Below are positions 37,801-51,600 of a DNA stretch of 64,000 nucleotides, one piece after another (position 1 is the first letter of the stretch; every line of letters starts with the position of its first letter). The stretch spans positions 474,812 to 538,811 of the forward strand of contig MU404071.1 in NCBI GenBank assembly GCA_022695795.1, given 5' to 3'. This DNA is from Biscogniauxia marginata. Lineage: Eukaryota; Ascomycota; Sordariomycetes; Xylariales; Xylariaceae. The notes under the pieces are model-generated. The model made no database searches, had not been told where the DNA came from, and saw only the letters and a program-made list of their open reading frames with translations. The position numbers and the translations under genes were made by a program.

Positions 37801-38300
37801 TTGGGCATTGGTATGCAAAAAGCTTAGGTCGAAGCACCTTCCCCTTGTCTTCTTTTTGATCGTTGACTACACCCCATGTAGCCTAGTTGTGTGGCTCGGG
37901 TGTCCTGGAAGCCTTTTGATACTTAGTGCTCGAGTATTCATCTACTTCTTCCCCCTGTTCTCTCATGTATGTCTACAAGCCCCTGTTTTATCTACTTGAC
38001 GGCTTGGCATTACACCCCCTTAGTATCCAATAGGACCTTTGAGAAAAAAAAACCGTCGAGCGGCCATCACGGATCACTGTACAAAGTCCCGGCGTTCATC
38101 ATTGCCAAGCCTTGTACAGTACACTCGCAGGCCCTTAGCCCTGGAGGGCCGAGTGACAGGGTCTAGCTGTAGATCCGCTACAACCTTGGTACACATCGTC
38201 ATTCCTTTACAATCACAGTGCTAGGTATTCTCTTCTGGAGTTTTCTGTACTTATTTACAAGATCATACCACCATCTGTCAGTTTTAGGGACACGACTGGG

Positions 38301-40383
38301 ACTGTACCATATATTCTCTTTCTTATGCCGTTTCTCTCTAGGGAATATGATATACTAGAGGTATTCTTCTCCACATACTTGATCCGTCCGACTTCGCGAC
38401 CAAGTTGTAGAAATTTTTTTCCCGATACTTTTTACAACGACGGCGGTAGCGACGAGATCGTGACATTGTCAACATTCTCGACCTTTCAACTCTCTTTTTT
38501 TCCCTTCCTTTGGAAGAATCCCCGAGAGATTACATGCACACTGGCCTGTTCCTCGTCCCGCGCGAAACAAAGTCACGCCGTATTTGGTTTTGGGAAACCC
38601 TACAAGTTCGTCACCAAGGCCCGTCGAAATAAGCATCGTTTCCCGATCGCCATTTTCAGGTCAAACCTTGTTGTAGAGCTCCAGAACTACACTCCCACGC
38701 GCACGAACGAAGTCAAGTCGCTCTATCACGCCTGATTAGCGGCGGGAACCATACTAGCCTCACGACGGATTCCTGTCAGTGACGTGCGGTCCTCCCGACA
38801 ACTAGACGAGCAGCGCAAACTCGAAACCACGACACCTAAAGTTCAAAGGCGCGCTTCTTCGCAGGGAGAAAAGGTACCCGGCTGCTGTCACTATAACGCC
38901 GTGTTGCTAGGCGGTACTAGTTGCGAGCGAGCGCACTCTTGACAAGTCTCTGCTAACGCCTCACACTAGAATGTGGACGTTCGAATAGTACCAAGGAAAG
39001 GTGGTTCTGCGCAAAAACGCTAGGTCTCCAACGTTGATGATATAACCGGACCTTGGTTTGAGTATAGAGGAGAGACTTTAGAGGAGTTAAACATAATTCT
39101 CGTGGCTAGGTTGAACGACTCCAAACGGACACCCTCTATCTCGACCTCCTACACTTATCTGCGAAGACCTCTTTGCACTTTACGCCCCCTCCCTTCCCGT
39201 CTTCTCCGCATTTACGCTTCAGCTTCCAGGCTGTCTAGTCGACTTGCACCAGACTCTGTTTCACCTTCTAGTCGTTCTTTAGGACAACGCCGAGAACATA
39301 GACGATACGAATCCAGGGATTTGGGGGAAAAGGGAAAAAGGACATCCTTGGCAGTCGGCAATTCCAGCTCTAGGTGCAAGACTAGCAATCAAGCTGACCC
39401 GGAAGGTTATGCTCTTTTCTGCACAAATATAGCGAATAATTCGGGCTCAGAAAACTGGGTGGATAGCTCGCTGTCTAAACAGTCACCTTGGTCCACTAGT
39501 ATCGAAGCTCGCAGCAGAGGCAACGTTTGACCATTATCTTAGCATCGACGGTTGAGGCTTCCGTTCCGGTCATTTCGTACCTTGAAGAAGCATTTGCAAA
39601 GAGTTATAGTGGAACAACGGGGAGTTACAGCTAAGGGCTGGTTGAGGGTGTCGGAGAAAGGATTCGAGGTCGATGCAAAAGAAAAAAAGGGGTTCTTCTG
39701 TTCTTCCCGCCACCATCATTAAACATCCTGGCTACGCAAACCTCGCCCTCCAACCTGCGCAAGTTTCTTCCAACGTCACTTTAGCTTTTGGGAGAAATTG
39801 GCTCATCCTCGAGGTGGGTCGTTGAGCCGGAGAAAGGTTTCCGTGTGTCGTGGCTTTGGGAAGTCGAGGAATCGCAAATCTGTTGAAGCTTATTGACGAA
39901 TCCATATTTGTCGCAAAGCGTGATTGATTTTTTTTTTCCTATTTTAGCTGAGCGGCCAACCGTTTCTGACGTCCAAATACACATAGAAACAGGTTCATAT
40001 GTAAGTCCAGCCCCTCCCGTCCCCTATATTTGTGTACTCCAGTTTGTTTTCTGTTGTTTTCTTGCCTCCGCTGTATCCGGTCTGTCCAGATGAAGAAAAT
40101 CCCTTAAAATCATGCCAACCACAGGAAACAGCTTCCCCATTCTAACCCCCATGCTAATCCTATTAGAATAGCCTCTTGCAAGCCGTGGGACAAGACCGAG
40201 CCACGTTTACGGTTTCCCCCGCCCCCCAAGACCTTCCGATCACCGCAGCCGACTATCAACTTGGTCCCGAACCGTCCCCTTCAACTATCTCTACAACGGA
40301 CCAGCGCTTGTTAGTTTGGCCCAGTTGCCATACTTGCCGGCGTGCTACGAAAGCTTATACCCAGCAGAGTCACTACTTCGCCC
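38301..40383 (+). promoter_or_regulatory. Promoter and probable long 5' leader of the velvet gene, with upstream ORFs
   Basis: 2 kb upstream of the velvet ATG. It contains frames of 137 and 143 codons (38325-38735 and 39102-39530) with no domain. The compositions (Ser/Arg-rich, pyrimidine-rich DNA) look like leader sequence rather than protein genes. A GTAAGT donor at 40001 with acceptors at 40090 or 40170 (AG) would make a leader intron. Developmental regulators in fungi often have long leaders with upstream ORFs; here that is inference from layout only. Confidence 0.4.
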
Positions 40384-42150
40384 ATGATGGCGTATCATCA
40401 CCAGGGCAATCACTGGCCGCATGGGTCTGGCTATATGTCAGCAATGAGCCAGGCGATGCCAAATCTGCAAGGTGCTCCTCAGGTCCAACCTCCGCACCAA
40501 TCTCAACCACATACCAATGGTCCCCATAGTCAACGGTAAGCCATACCGAATCTAAGTCGCCATGTTGTGCAACCGCTCTCCCTTCAGACCGACTGACCTC
40601 AAAGATCCCATAGACCTGAGACGTACCGCCTGACGGTGCTACAACAGCCGATAATGGCTAAAGCTGCAAATGGGAAGGACAAAGGTGAGTGACCACTTTG
40701 CTGGCAACTCGTTAATGGCAGAGGCTAACACACTTGGATCGAGTAGATCGCAAGCCTGTTGACCCACCGCCGATCCTCCAACTAGATGTTCCTAGTGACG
40801 AAGACCCCGATGGTGTGTACCGTCAGAGTATGTTCAAATACCATCCTTGTGTCTAAGTTTGGGGGGCGAGCTAATTCCAAAACAGGCCCATATCTTATTG
40901 CGGTGGCATATCTTGAATACGGGCGAGGAAGCAATCATGGCTCAGACGCCGTGCCCCCGGCGAACTTGATGTCAGGCACCATGGTTTCATCACTCCACAG
41001 ACTAAAAGACCCTAGCAACCAAGAGGGGGCATTCTTTATCTTTGGGGACTTAACCATCAAGAGCGAAGGGACCTATACTATTCGATTCGACCTGCTCCAG
41101 ATGGAGTTTATCGACGAGCCAGGCGCGTTGGTCACGATTACCTCGGTCAAGAGCGAGCCTTTCAGGGTGTATGCAGGCAAATCATTCCCTGGTATGGCAG
41201 AGTCGACGTTCCTCACGCGATCGTTCAGCGACCAAGGCGTCCGCCTGCGACTGCGCAAAGACTCGAGACAGCTTGCCAACCGGAAACGAAACTTGCGTGC
41301 GGCTGAAGCGATGGACGATAAACACAAAGGAGGCACCACCCGAACTTCTCGGAATGGCCAGGTTGCGCACTTAGAAAATCGGTATTACGATCCGAATTCA
41401 TATACGGAGGAGCCGACCGCGAAAAGGCGTCAACAGCAGGATCCCGGGCAGATAGGTGCAGGAGCCACGGCAACGTCTGAAGGTGGTGCGCAAGAAATGC
41501 GTCACTGGGGTCCCTACGAGCCTTCCGCGGGCCAGACATTTGCAACACAGGGAGCTATAGGAACCGTAACCACGGGCCCATCCACGTCGACCTCGATGGG
41601 CGCGCCGCTTATGCCACCACCGACGAACGCCCGGATAGATACGCATTTCTCCTCGCTCCCTCAGGGGCCATTGTATGCGTCACCGGCAGGGGAGCGACAA
41701 TCGCCAATTAATCATCCTAATATTCACCATTCGCCCATTCAATTCGGTCACCCGGGGGCACAAAGCTCTTCTCCCCATATGTATGTCTTCGGAAGCCAAA
41801 ACACCAACACTCCAAACATAGGCCTTCCACACTCAGCAGTGAGTACCCCAATACAGAACGTCTCTCCTCGATCGCAAAGTCAAATCAACGGCTCAACCCC
41901 CACGGGTACCGCTTCTCCCGTAAACGCCAACATGTACACGACAGCACCGCCCACATCTAGTACACCACAACCGCACCACCAATCACCATACCCAAACTCT
42001 GCTCCGTACCAAAGCATACAAAATACGTTCGATCACAGCACCTTGCGCCAAGATGGTCTAAATACACCTTTAAGCGGGAATGAAGGCATAAATGGACAGA
42101 CTTTCCATGATGTATTCCATATGGTTCCAAAACCGGACCAGAGTGCTTAG
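40384..42150 (+). CDS. vosA: Velvet-family developmental regulator, VosA-like, 4 exons
   Basis: Exons 40384-40535, 40614-40684, 40747-40827 and 40886-42150 give 522 residues. The N-terminus is His/Gln/Pro-rich. The velvet domain spans about residues 54-229. It begins YRLTVLQQP (55-63), then the basic GKDKDRKPVDPPP (71-83), which in VosA contacts DNA, then MVSSLHRLKD, FFIFGDLTIKSEGTYTIRF, FPGMAESTFLTRSFSDQG and ends RLRLRKDSR. The GKxKxRKPVDPPP form and the FGDL / AESTFL pattern fit VosA better than VelB (which has a long insertion here), VeA or VelC; I am less sure of the paralogue than of the family. The remaining 290 residues are Pro/Ser/Gln/Asn-rich and disordered, with a basic patch (ANRKRN) just after the domain. 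VosA acts in the nucleus with VelB to control spore maturation, trehalose and secondary metabolism. Two ATGs stand in tandem at 40384 and 40387. No lesions seen. The three introns inside the first half of the velvet domain are all short GT-AG. Confidence 0.88.
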
Positions 42151-45100
42151 CGGGTTTCCGGGCCCCAGATACTCTGGGGAGAAGATTCCAGACTTCTGCT
42201 AGGATTCTGATCATATTGTGTTTATACGACTGAAAAGTATATAGGCCAGCGACTTCGAGTGTCTCCTTTGTCACTTACGCATTACACGGATCATAGCATT
42301 TGCAAGATATAGGCATTTAGGCGTTGACAAGGATAGGGTTGGAATTCAGGATACTCTTTGGGGGGAATAAACTAGCCTTGACTAGTGAATCATCCTCGTA
42401 ACGCTCTGGTTTTCCTTCATTTGTATCGGGTAATCAGGTTAAAGAAAAAAGCATCTTACTCGGGCGATGGATACCCTCAACGACGGCTTTATTGCTTCCT
42501 TATTTACTAACCTCCGTTGCTCGAGCCCATGGAAGTCGAAACGATGCAAATAGGCGGGCTGCCAGGGGTTAACGCGTGGTATTGTGATACACCACGATAA
42601 TAATCAAAAACTACCTATATAATGATAGAAATTAGAACTAGAGGCATCACTGCCATTCTCTGTTCCACTCGGCGCCTGCAAGCATGAAAGTCTAAGCAAC
42701 AAGACACTACAGATTGGGCAAATATACCTGTTTGCTTAGCTCCAAAATGATGTTGATGATATTTGTCATTACAAAAAATATTTCTTCTGTACCTTCCCCC
42801 TTTTTTTTCCCTTTTTCTCTTCTTCCTTTTACATTGTCTCTCTTCTTGCCTAGCCTTCTAGCCAGTCTACTATCTCAAACTAAAGGCTGCTTACATTCTT
42901 ACGGCAGAAGAGGTGGCTGACTTCCCTCTACTGCGCAATGACAAACCATAGTGACAGGCAAGTTACTGCAATGCTGCTTCTGGATATCAATTACATTGTA
43001 CATGGCGAGGCCTAAACCTCATCCCAAGTCCAGCCTTATGACGACGTATGGTTTAGTAAAGTTTAATGAACAATAATTGCCGTGCCTATATGACAGGGGC
43101 TCGCCCTCGACCAGTTATTGTGTCAACGCCTTTAGCCCATGATTGTCGAGCCATCCCTCGAGCCTATCCCCCCGCATGCCGGCAAAGAAAACCTAGTGAG
43201 CCCGGCAAGTCTTCCGTTGGTTACATTGCAATTAAGTCAATAGGGAGTGACTAGTCATAATGCATGGTTCCATATCATATCAGTCGACGGGTAGACTCTC
43301 CCTGCCTGTCTAGCTAGCCAAGTTGCCTGTTCCATAAAAAGCTCCATCATACTATTGACTTTAACCCATACGAGATTTCAAGCAGAGCTCGTGAGCGGCC
43401 CAGTTACAGCGGCGCTGTCTTGATAACCCGACTAACTTATCACAATGCATTGGGAACCAAGATTTCAACCACTGCCTGTACTGTGATTGCAACCTCGCCA
43501 CAAGAGGAAGATACCTCGTCGGCATACCTTGTGGGTATTGCGCGGGCGATCATGAAGAAGAAAAAAACTTTGCATCCAATATTCGAGACGGGGAACAATA
43601 ACCTCAGATCCTAGAGTATCATAGGCTAACAGCAAAGTTGGACCAGCTCTGTACGATGTGACCCTACTTCGGCAATCCCTCTGCAAGAGTAAGCTGTCTA
43701 CATAATTATCAGCACTGATTCTGTATTGAACTTCGGCAAACGCCAGTTATTCATCATATTACGTGTCGGATGGCGTGTTTTTGAAGGGAAACTCATTCCA
43801 ACTAGTGGTAGGTATGACTTCTTGTTTGGCCCCATCTGATCCTCTTGTGAAATATGTGCGTGTTGATCGTCCATTGGCACTGCCTAGAGAGGTACAGTGT
43901 CGAGTTTAGAAGTTGTCTCGCCACGCCCGAAGAGGCCGTAAACTTAACGAGGATAGTCTAGCACATGCACTCCCTTACCCCTTCCCTCCCCCCCTTAATG
44001 GCATGTTCTCCCGATACGTTAACCCGGACAATCGTCACACTGTCAACCTGCTCCAACGTAACGCTGTCTGACAATAATCAACGCTTTTATGAAAATCGAT
44101 CTATGCTCTCGCGACTATCCTGACAACTCTCGAGCCGTGCTGAGGTTCGGTTGCTTGCAATAACGCCCATTATATTGCATGAGGCCCATTGTTTTTGCTA
44201 GAATATCGTTCCCGACACTCTGTTTTCCCATGGCTGGATTCCATAGATAACCCATCCAAGGCACCGGAGAGCAGCCTAGGTTGAGGATGGAAGATGTGAT
44301 ATCCTTGGTTACGTTTCTGAGGTTCAACTGTCGGGCTGGCCCGCCGGACACATGAAATTCGCGTGCTGCATTAATATATCTTACATATAGCGTATCTAGC
44401 TGATCTATTAACTATAATTCCTACACGAGGATTAAAAGAAAACCCCATTCAGCTGCGTAGAGTGTGACCTGGTTGATCAAGTTGGCTTTCAACAGTTTTC
44501 AACGACCTTCGATCCGTTGCAACGATTTTGACTATAGTGTAGTAATGACATGTCGGAACTCTGTATTTAACAACTCATACAGAGCTTGACAACTGAACAT
44601 CCCTATTCAAGCTGATAGCTTTGTACCTAATCCACTTTGAAGGACATTAATTCCTCCCCCTTTTCCCTCGCGGGTGCTCAGAGACTGTTACTTGCTAAAG
44701 AGAAATCGACACGGTATCATTAGAATGGACAAGTCAAGGCCGAAGTCATTCTCAACTGTCGCTTTTGTCATATTTCACACTGTCACCAATCGGAACTTTC
44801 CGGTGCGTGGGAACCCTTACCACACCCACGACGACGATCTCGTACTCTGCCCAAAAATCAGGAAGTTGTTTTTATTAGAGACTAAATGAAATACACACTT
44901 CTAAGAACAGATTAGCAATGGCATCATCTTTCCACGCTCACCCAATGGACCCATAGTGCTACTAAGCGGCGGCGGGGGTTTCGATGAGTACGACCAACGG
45001 CCATCGTTGGTGTTTTTGAACAGCCCTAGTCACCTCTCTTATCTTTCTTAATCCTTCACGGGATTGTTTACGAACATTATTGAAACGTGGTGTTCCTCAG

Positions 45101-48000
45101 AGCCTTACCCCCAACCCTTGAACCCTGCCTAACTTGTTAGTTCTCCCATCCCTGAGCATGGCACCCATGCTAGCAGGGCACGCACAATGCTGGCAGGTGG
45201 GCAGGCTAGTTTAGTAGGACAGGCATTTCTTTTCATGTAAACTATATACTCGTCTTCGTTTTGACAGCTTTCGGGTGGCTTACATCACGATGATCACCAC
45301 ACGGCCTCGGCCCTGGTCTCCGAAAGTATTTTCCGAGCGTTCTTGACATCAGTCGAATCCGCAAGCCCCCCTTAGCCAGAAGCTACGTGCGCTCCGTGTA
45401 TGAATAAACACATGACTAGCGGAGCATAGAGCCAGCGCAGCGATCAAGTACGCTGTCAATGTGTGCTTCGACTTGGACGGGGGATGGGAAATAAACGGAA
45501 CACACATTCCGTGCGAACTCGTATTGATAGCACACGGAGTACTTCTTGAAATACGAGAATGTTTGCCAGCAGACCGTCCGTTTTATTGACATCAGGTCAC
45601 ATCGAACAGAGAGCCCTGCCCTTTTTTCTGCACAACCGTCGAACTACGCACGCAGCTCACTGTAGGCAATTTGCCCTCTACGCCTTGGCGTGGAGGAAGA
45701 CCAGGTAATTTTATAGCTGATAGAGTCTCGCTTCAGCGTTGGCGGCAACTATTTTCAGAAGGAAAATGCAAGCTTTGTCGCGCTTGGTGCTCGCTCGTGT
45801 GACTTGAGCGCGTAGTGAGACGTATTCAGAATGACGATACAATGGGGAAACGAAATGAGCAGCACACCATAGGTTATCATCAGTCATGAGAAGCGTGGAT
45901 TATTAATTATTCTCAGGTCCTTGCTAGACAACGAGGCTAGATTATGAAGTCGTTGCCCTACTTGGATGGATCAAGAGATTGGTTGCAGCGTGGAGTATAG
46001 AGAAGTCAGCCAGCCAGCCCATCGCCCTCCATTACCGGCGCCTGAGAAAAGTCCCGATCGTGTCTTTCAAGATCAGGGCTTGACTGGCCATAGGCTCCAA
46101 CCAGGAATATCATTTCTCGATTCAAAATATACAACTGTCGCACTGCTTCGCCTCACAAGAAGGGCTTTCGATAACTAGTTACCTACATAGCTATATTGTC
46201 CGATTCTGTTCAGTTCTGTGCTGTCTTTGCTCCCTGCCCCCTGTGAGAATCCACTTCTTCATAAGAACCTTGCGGTCGACGAAGTTGAAGTACTGGTACA
46301 TTCACACCCATGTCATAAGAAACCCACCCTCTCAATTATTCTGTCAGGGGTACCCAGGACCTAGGCAAGTTGTCGGATTCTCACAATTTACGTCTTGGAA
46401 CTACATGTTGAACATGTACTTTATCTTGTATATCTGGAAAGTTGCATCGAATTGGGCCGTCTAGTGACGCGCGGCACTTGGTTGCAGGCAGGTCAGGACA
46501 TACGCGAATAAGACGACACGATGAGTTTGGCTAAGAAGCAAATCAGATTCCAATCTAACAGCTCTGGACCAGAATCACTGCAGCTTCTTAAATCCCCCTC
46601 GTCCCCCTTCCCTTACACCACTTCTCATTGCCAAACCATACCACGGTTCCCCCCTCACGGATCACAACCGAGGACAACCTCTTTCGAGAGCTGTCAAAGC
46701 TGCATAATACCCCAAGTCGGAGGATTATCAGCGCCATTTGCGTCCCCACTACGGATCTCATTTCCTTTTCACGACTCTGATGGGCCCGAGTCGGTGCCTT
46801 TCCTCCACTCTCCCATATGACAGCTGAAAGTGGTTATAGAGAAGACCAATCGTCGCGCCTTACCCTTTTCTAATTTTATCTCCGAAAAGAGATCGCGTCG
46901 AGGTTCTAGGGAATTTCTTTCTCTTTGCGTTACGATAATCCCAGCATCTTAGTATGTACGCTCTATGGACCCCCGCATAGGACGGAGGGGGTTATAGAAC
47001 AGGGGCTGCCGTTGGGACGATCCTACCAAGGTCAAGGATCAGATTTACTTCCGCGAGCCGCCGTTGCATCACACAGGGATACTCCTGTGAAGGAAGAGTC
47101 GGGTTCTAAACTAGTTCCAGTATTCCATACCTGGAAAACTATCCAACTATCCTGGCTGGCATTAAACTCACCACGATCTTCCCGGTCGCTAGTTGGCCAC
47201 TAACCACTTTTGCATGATTCGTGTTGCTACATGTATCGATGATAATCGAGTCGTTTCTTGACTATGACTAGATGCACGCTGTTACATAAAATTTCCTAAC
47301 TCTTCAGCTTCGGGGGCTCTCTCCGGAAGCCTGTACCTAGTATACCCTCTAGCCTCCAGCCCTAAGCCCTATTAACCCAACCCTCTCTCCCGGGATACCT
47401 TAATGCGCTCCAATAGCTGGTCACCCATTTTTTTTATACCTATTGATTATGTAGGTATACTAAACTGACTATAAACCTCCTCTCCACCCTCTACCCAGCC
47501 CGACGTTGCATTACCCTTGAACCCACTCGTGAACTACGGCCCGTCATTATAGCTACCCACTTGGCTCTGCAAGTTAATTTGCCCATGGTAGCATCGCGAC
47601 CTCTTATCATATAATCCTACACAGTATTCGCATCGCTATTGGTATTCTATCGTGAATTCTCAGTCACCGTCATTATCAGATCATCTTCTTTTCGTTGTTA
47701 ATCTCGCGCCCCCCGAATGGCCAAAGTGAATCCCGAGTGACTGATGATTGTCAGCAGGCGGCTTATTTCCGAATTTCTCGTCCATGGTATTATTCCACGC
47801 ACGGGCCCGTCTAGGTAACTTAACTCCCATGCGCGTTCTCTTCATCTCTTTGATGTCATTTCTTCTCAGCCAAAGCAGCATCATCACAGGACTTTGTCGG
47901 GTATAAGAGTTACAGGATATATTCCAAGAACTATCAATGACCTAGGCACCCCAGTATCTCGTATCGCCTAGACTTCTCAGCTAGGTATTCCCGGCCGGAT
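42151..48000. other. Gene-poor region downstream of the velvet gene
   Basis: Nearly 6 kb without a supported gene. The first few hundred bases are the velvet 3' flank. Frames of up to about 100 codons (46521-46820, 46925-47203) show no motif or codon preference. A frame near 46340-46464 is mildly hydrophobic (NYMLNMYFILYIW) but too short to call. A pyrimidine-rich tract lies at 42786-42850. Confidence 0.45.
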
Positions 48001-48111
48001 CTACCCTAACCTGCTGCGACTCTGCATCTATCTACCATTATGTGTAACAGTGTCAACCGTGCAAAATGATAGATAAATCCTGCCAGCATGCCAGCTTTGG
48101 CAACTGGCGAA

Positions 48112-48138
48112 GTCGGGATAGCTCAGCAAGCAGAGCGT
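48112..48138 (+). pseudogene. tRNA-like 5' half (relic)
   Basis: GTCGGGA, TA, GCTC, AGCAAGCA, GAGC, G has the exact spacing of a tRNA acceptor 5' strand, bases 8-9 and D-arm, with a 4-bp GCTC/GAGC stem. But the D-loop lacks the invariant GG (AA instead), the following bases do not form an anticodon arm, and no matching TCCCGAC acceptor 3' strand follows. So it is at most a decayed tRNA or the head of a tRNA-derived short element. Confidence 0.3.
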
Positions 48139-48674
48139 TATGGCCTATGGTTGGTGGATAGGTAAGCGGTTGACAAGCCAGGGCCTTTTTCGGGCCCAGG
48201 ATTGTACCCTTCACGGCAGAACAGGCGTCTGGGGAGGAAGCTATGGCCGTCGAACCGATCAAAACCCCAGCGTCAGTTCAAAAATCCAACTCGCCCGGTT
48301 CCGCGTCCCCGATCTGGCTGCTGTGTGAGAAATGAGAACCAGTATTGCACCTCCAACGGGCGATGCCCAGCCTGTCTAGGCCAGCTCTGACCAGCACCGT
48401 CCTAAGCCCCGGTAGCTCTCGCCCACGCCCCCTCTAATGTTTGGTGCTTGGCCTTCTCTTCCAACCGCAAGACTTCTTTGACCGAAAGATTGTACGCTAA
48501 GCAAGCTGGGTGCATGGGCGGATGTACACGCTCCCGCATTATAGCTCATTTTCTCTCGGTCTCGGTGATTTCTTTTCAGACAGGAAATTTTTTTATGAAA
48601 ATTCTCCGGCGAATCTCTGATCTGAGATATGATGTGATACTATAGGATACGGCCGATGGGAAAGAGGCGCTCCT

Positions 48675-48698
48675 AACAACAACAACAACAACAACAAC
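48675..48698. repeat. (AAC)8 microsatellite
   Basis: Eight perfect AAC units, not within a recognisable gene. Confidence 0.95.
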
Positions 48699-51600
48699 AT
48701 GCATACATGTATGGTACATCTCGATAGACAGGCATACCATGCATACATGCTGCCCACTTCTGCTGCTACAGTTCCGGCTACTACGGCTACAACGGCCACT
48801 ACCGGTACAATGTAATAACTGCTGCCGCCGCCGCTCTTGTCGTCGCCGTTTCCAGCCCGCGTTTGGGTCGACAATCGCGATTTCTGGGAGGGTCCTTTTT
48901 TTTTTTATGATTTCAGATTTCAGATTTCCGCGGCAAATCACTTGGTAATTGCTGCGGGAAAAAAAAAATTTTCGCTGTTACGACCTACATAGGTTCCTAC
49001 TCTATCGCGAGCTTTATGCAAACAGAGGTCAATGATAGCCGCGGGTATACGGATTACGGGATAGCAGAGTTGAGAACCGTGCGCACAGTATACTACTGTG
49101 CATAATTAGCTCTCTGACAATTGGCAATGCGTTCTATGCGAGCTAACGGCGAATGTACATAGATGGTGACATGTACCTAGACGGGGAAAAGTAGGACACG
49201 ACCAAGACTGGGACCAAGACCAGGTTCATGCATATGCCGCCTGTTAAGTTGCACTGCAGAAAGACTATGGTCTCGACTTTCCTTCTGGTTTCGGCCATTG
49301 GTCGAATCTTGAGATCTCGAGAAAGCACCTTGATGGATGCTGCTGTGAAGTATGCGATCATTTGCCGCAATAGTACATAGGCGAAGCATACCTTGCAACT
49401 CGGTCCTGCGAAGATGGCATGATGACTGATGCTTGTGTCGCCAAGACACACATACAGTAGATATATATGTACCGCTCATGCACATGGAATAGTAGTAGAT
49501 ACAGCTTGAGTGCGGTGATATTGCTGGTACTATCTAAAATATTGTATGTATTAATTGCTGACGCAGATATAGGTAAGAAATACATCAGTTAATCATGAAG
49601 TTTTACTTTTGAAAAATGTTTGAAACGGATTTTCTAACGTTTTCAACCTCATCGTCGTTTTCAGTCACCTTCGAGCTATTATTAGAGTTTGAATGACCTA
49701 GTCTCGTCTTTTTTGATAATTACTGACATCGTAAATTTAATGCGTATCCTCAAATATGCCTTTGATTTAATTAAATAATCCCGAGCGTAATGAAGGATAG
49801 GATATGTTCTCATTTTAGCTAAGTGGAGGACAGGCAGATGTTACATTGAAAATTTCCGTAATATTTCCTCATCGCTGGCGATAATTGGCCTTTGTAACAT
49901 CATAGCATCTATGCTGAGAAATACCATCGCGTTCCTAGAGGTACCCTCGATAGATCTCCCCGGATTCTGCGATGGCATTACATCTCCAGGCAAGAAGTTT
50001 CGAACCAGGCATTAACAACTACCACATTGCTGGCAACAGCTAGAATGCTATTGGTCAGACTTGTATACGTACCTCCGATGGTTCCGGGCTATATGACTCT
50101 ATGTGGGCAAAATGTGACAGTACACTCTGATGTACCCGAGATCGAACATCCTGTAGTATCAAACAAAGACTCGCGGAGATGTAAGCTTACATTCCAAAAT
50201 CAATAATTGGATATAGACTCGAAATCATGTTTGGAATCTTGTAGAGATATCTATCGGATCAAGTCACATATCATGTGCAATCATAGGCCATAAAGGCTGA
50301 TATTGCGCATTCTTGTCAATGGAAAATGTTAAGGCTAAGCTGAAGGTATTTATTCCAGCAGCAAACCTTTCAAAACAGTCAATCTTAATGAATTGTCCAT
50401 AACCATGTTTGAAATTGGCAAGTTAAGAATATTACTTACAAGGTGAGAAGTATCAAGCTTTGCACAAATGGCGTCTTGTTATGTTCCAGAAGAATACGCA
50501 GATCAAGGAAGTAGCTTAAGATGAAGAACGGGATCTTTGTGCTCAAATTTCAAATAGCGTCCATTAATAGATTCGAACGATAATAGAAATTGATTATATA
50601 ACAGAGCTGCTTGTCTTCCTTCTTCTATGTTGCCAGGTATGAACGCCAGCACGCGAGCCTCGCAGATTTGAGCCCTGTAGTCTGCTGAGAAATTAATGAA
50701 CCCCGTTTTGCAGACTAATGCTAATTATATAATATAGTCCTTCTTCTTTATTACTATTGTTTGTCATAGGAGCAGTCTATACAAACGCTAATTGCCGCAA
50801 CGCAGTTAGCAATGCCGCTTTTGCAACATCATTGAAAGAAGAGAGGATTGTGTTGGCTCGTAAAGAACTCAATCCAGGGCAAGGCTTGAGGGATGTTAAG
50901 ACGAATATCACTAAGAGTTGTAGTTTAGGACGGAAGACCGGTACATGTGACTTGGTAGAATAAAGAGGTGTTTTTATGTAAAAGGCATGACTCCATAATT
51001 AGCTGTGGTTCTGGTTTCTTGCGTAACAACAACATCATTGCATTGGCTAATACCGAGTATATCATGGTTGAGGAGTCTCTTGATGTGACCCAAGGAGTTT
51101 GTGAAGAAAAGAAAATTTTATGACGGACATTCATGGCCTCTCACCTTAGCGTATCCTAACAGGCTCTTCCTGTATGGCAATGACCACACCGCCATAATTC
51201 CTTCTATTCTTGCCATTAGAGCATTTATATATGTGGGAATTGTATTTATCTATCGTAATTGACAATTGGGAGCTTTTAGCACCTGACGGTGAATTTTCGG
51301 GGAATTTATAAGCCCAGACTATCTTCGCTCCTATGTACATCAAAGTAAAGGGGGGAGAAAAGGGAAAGAAAGAAAACAAGCTCATTCGGTCTGAATTTGT
51401 CATACATTCACTAATACAAATTGGTGGTGGTTCCTATTGTGGCATTGAAGACTAAATTGGGATATATTTAAGGGATAGGGGTCCTCTCTGCATTGGTCGA
51501 AGTGCCAAATCAATTATTGCGAGTTTTTGAGCGTTTCATCTTGAATAGCTGATAACTCGAGTAGTAGTGAGTTAGCCAAGGTAGGCACGTGAAGCTATAA

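Larger units (their letters stand above)
32001..38300. other. Gene-poor region with possible decayed coding fragments
   Basis: No intact gene. Minus-strand fragments at 32694-33138 look like decayed coding sequence (separate entry). GA-rich simple repeats lie at 33249-33278 and 34501-34546. A dense TACCTA/TAGGTA cluster spans 34720-34860, with another copy at 35165-35190. Small (GGCA)5 and (CAGTC)3 runs lie at 37101-37121 and near 36810-36825. Other frames up to about 115 codons are unconvincing. Confidence 0.45.

Noticed and set aside
39102..39530. 142-residue frame as an independent gene before the velvet gene
   Set aside because: Arg/Ser/Leu-rich translation of pyrimidine-rich DNA; more likely leader. 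Kept only as an upstream-ORF observation.
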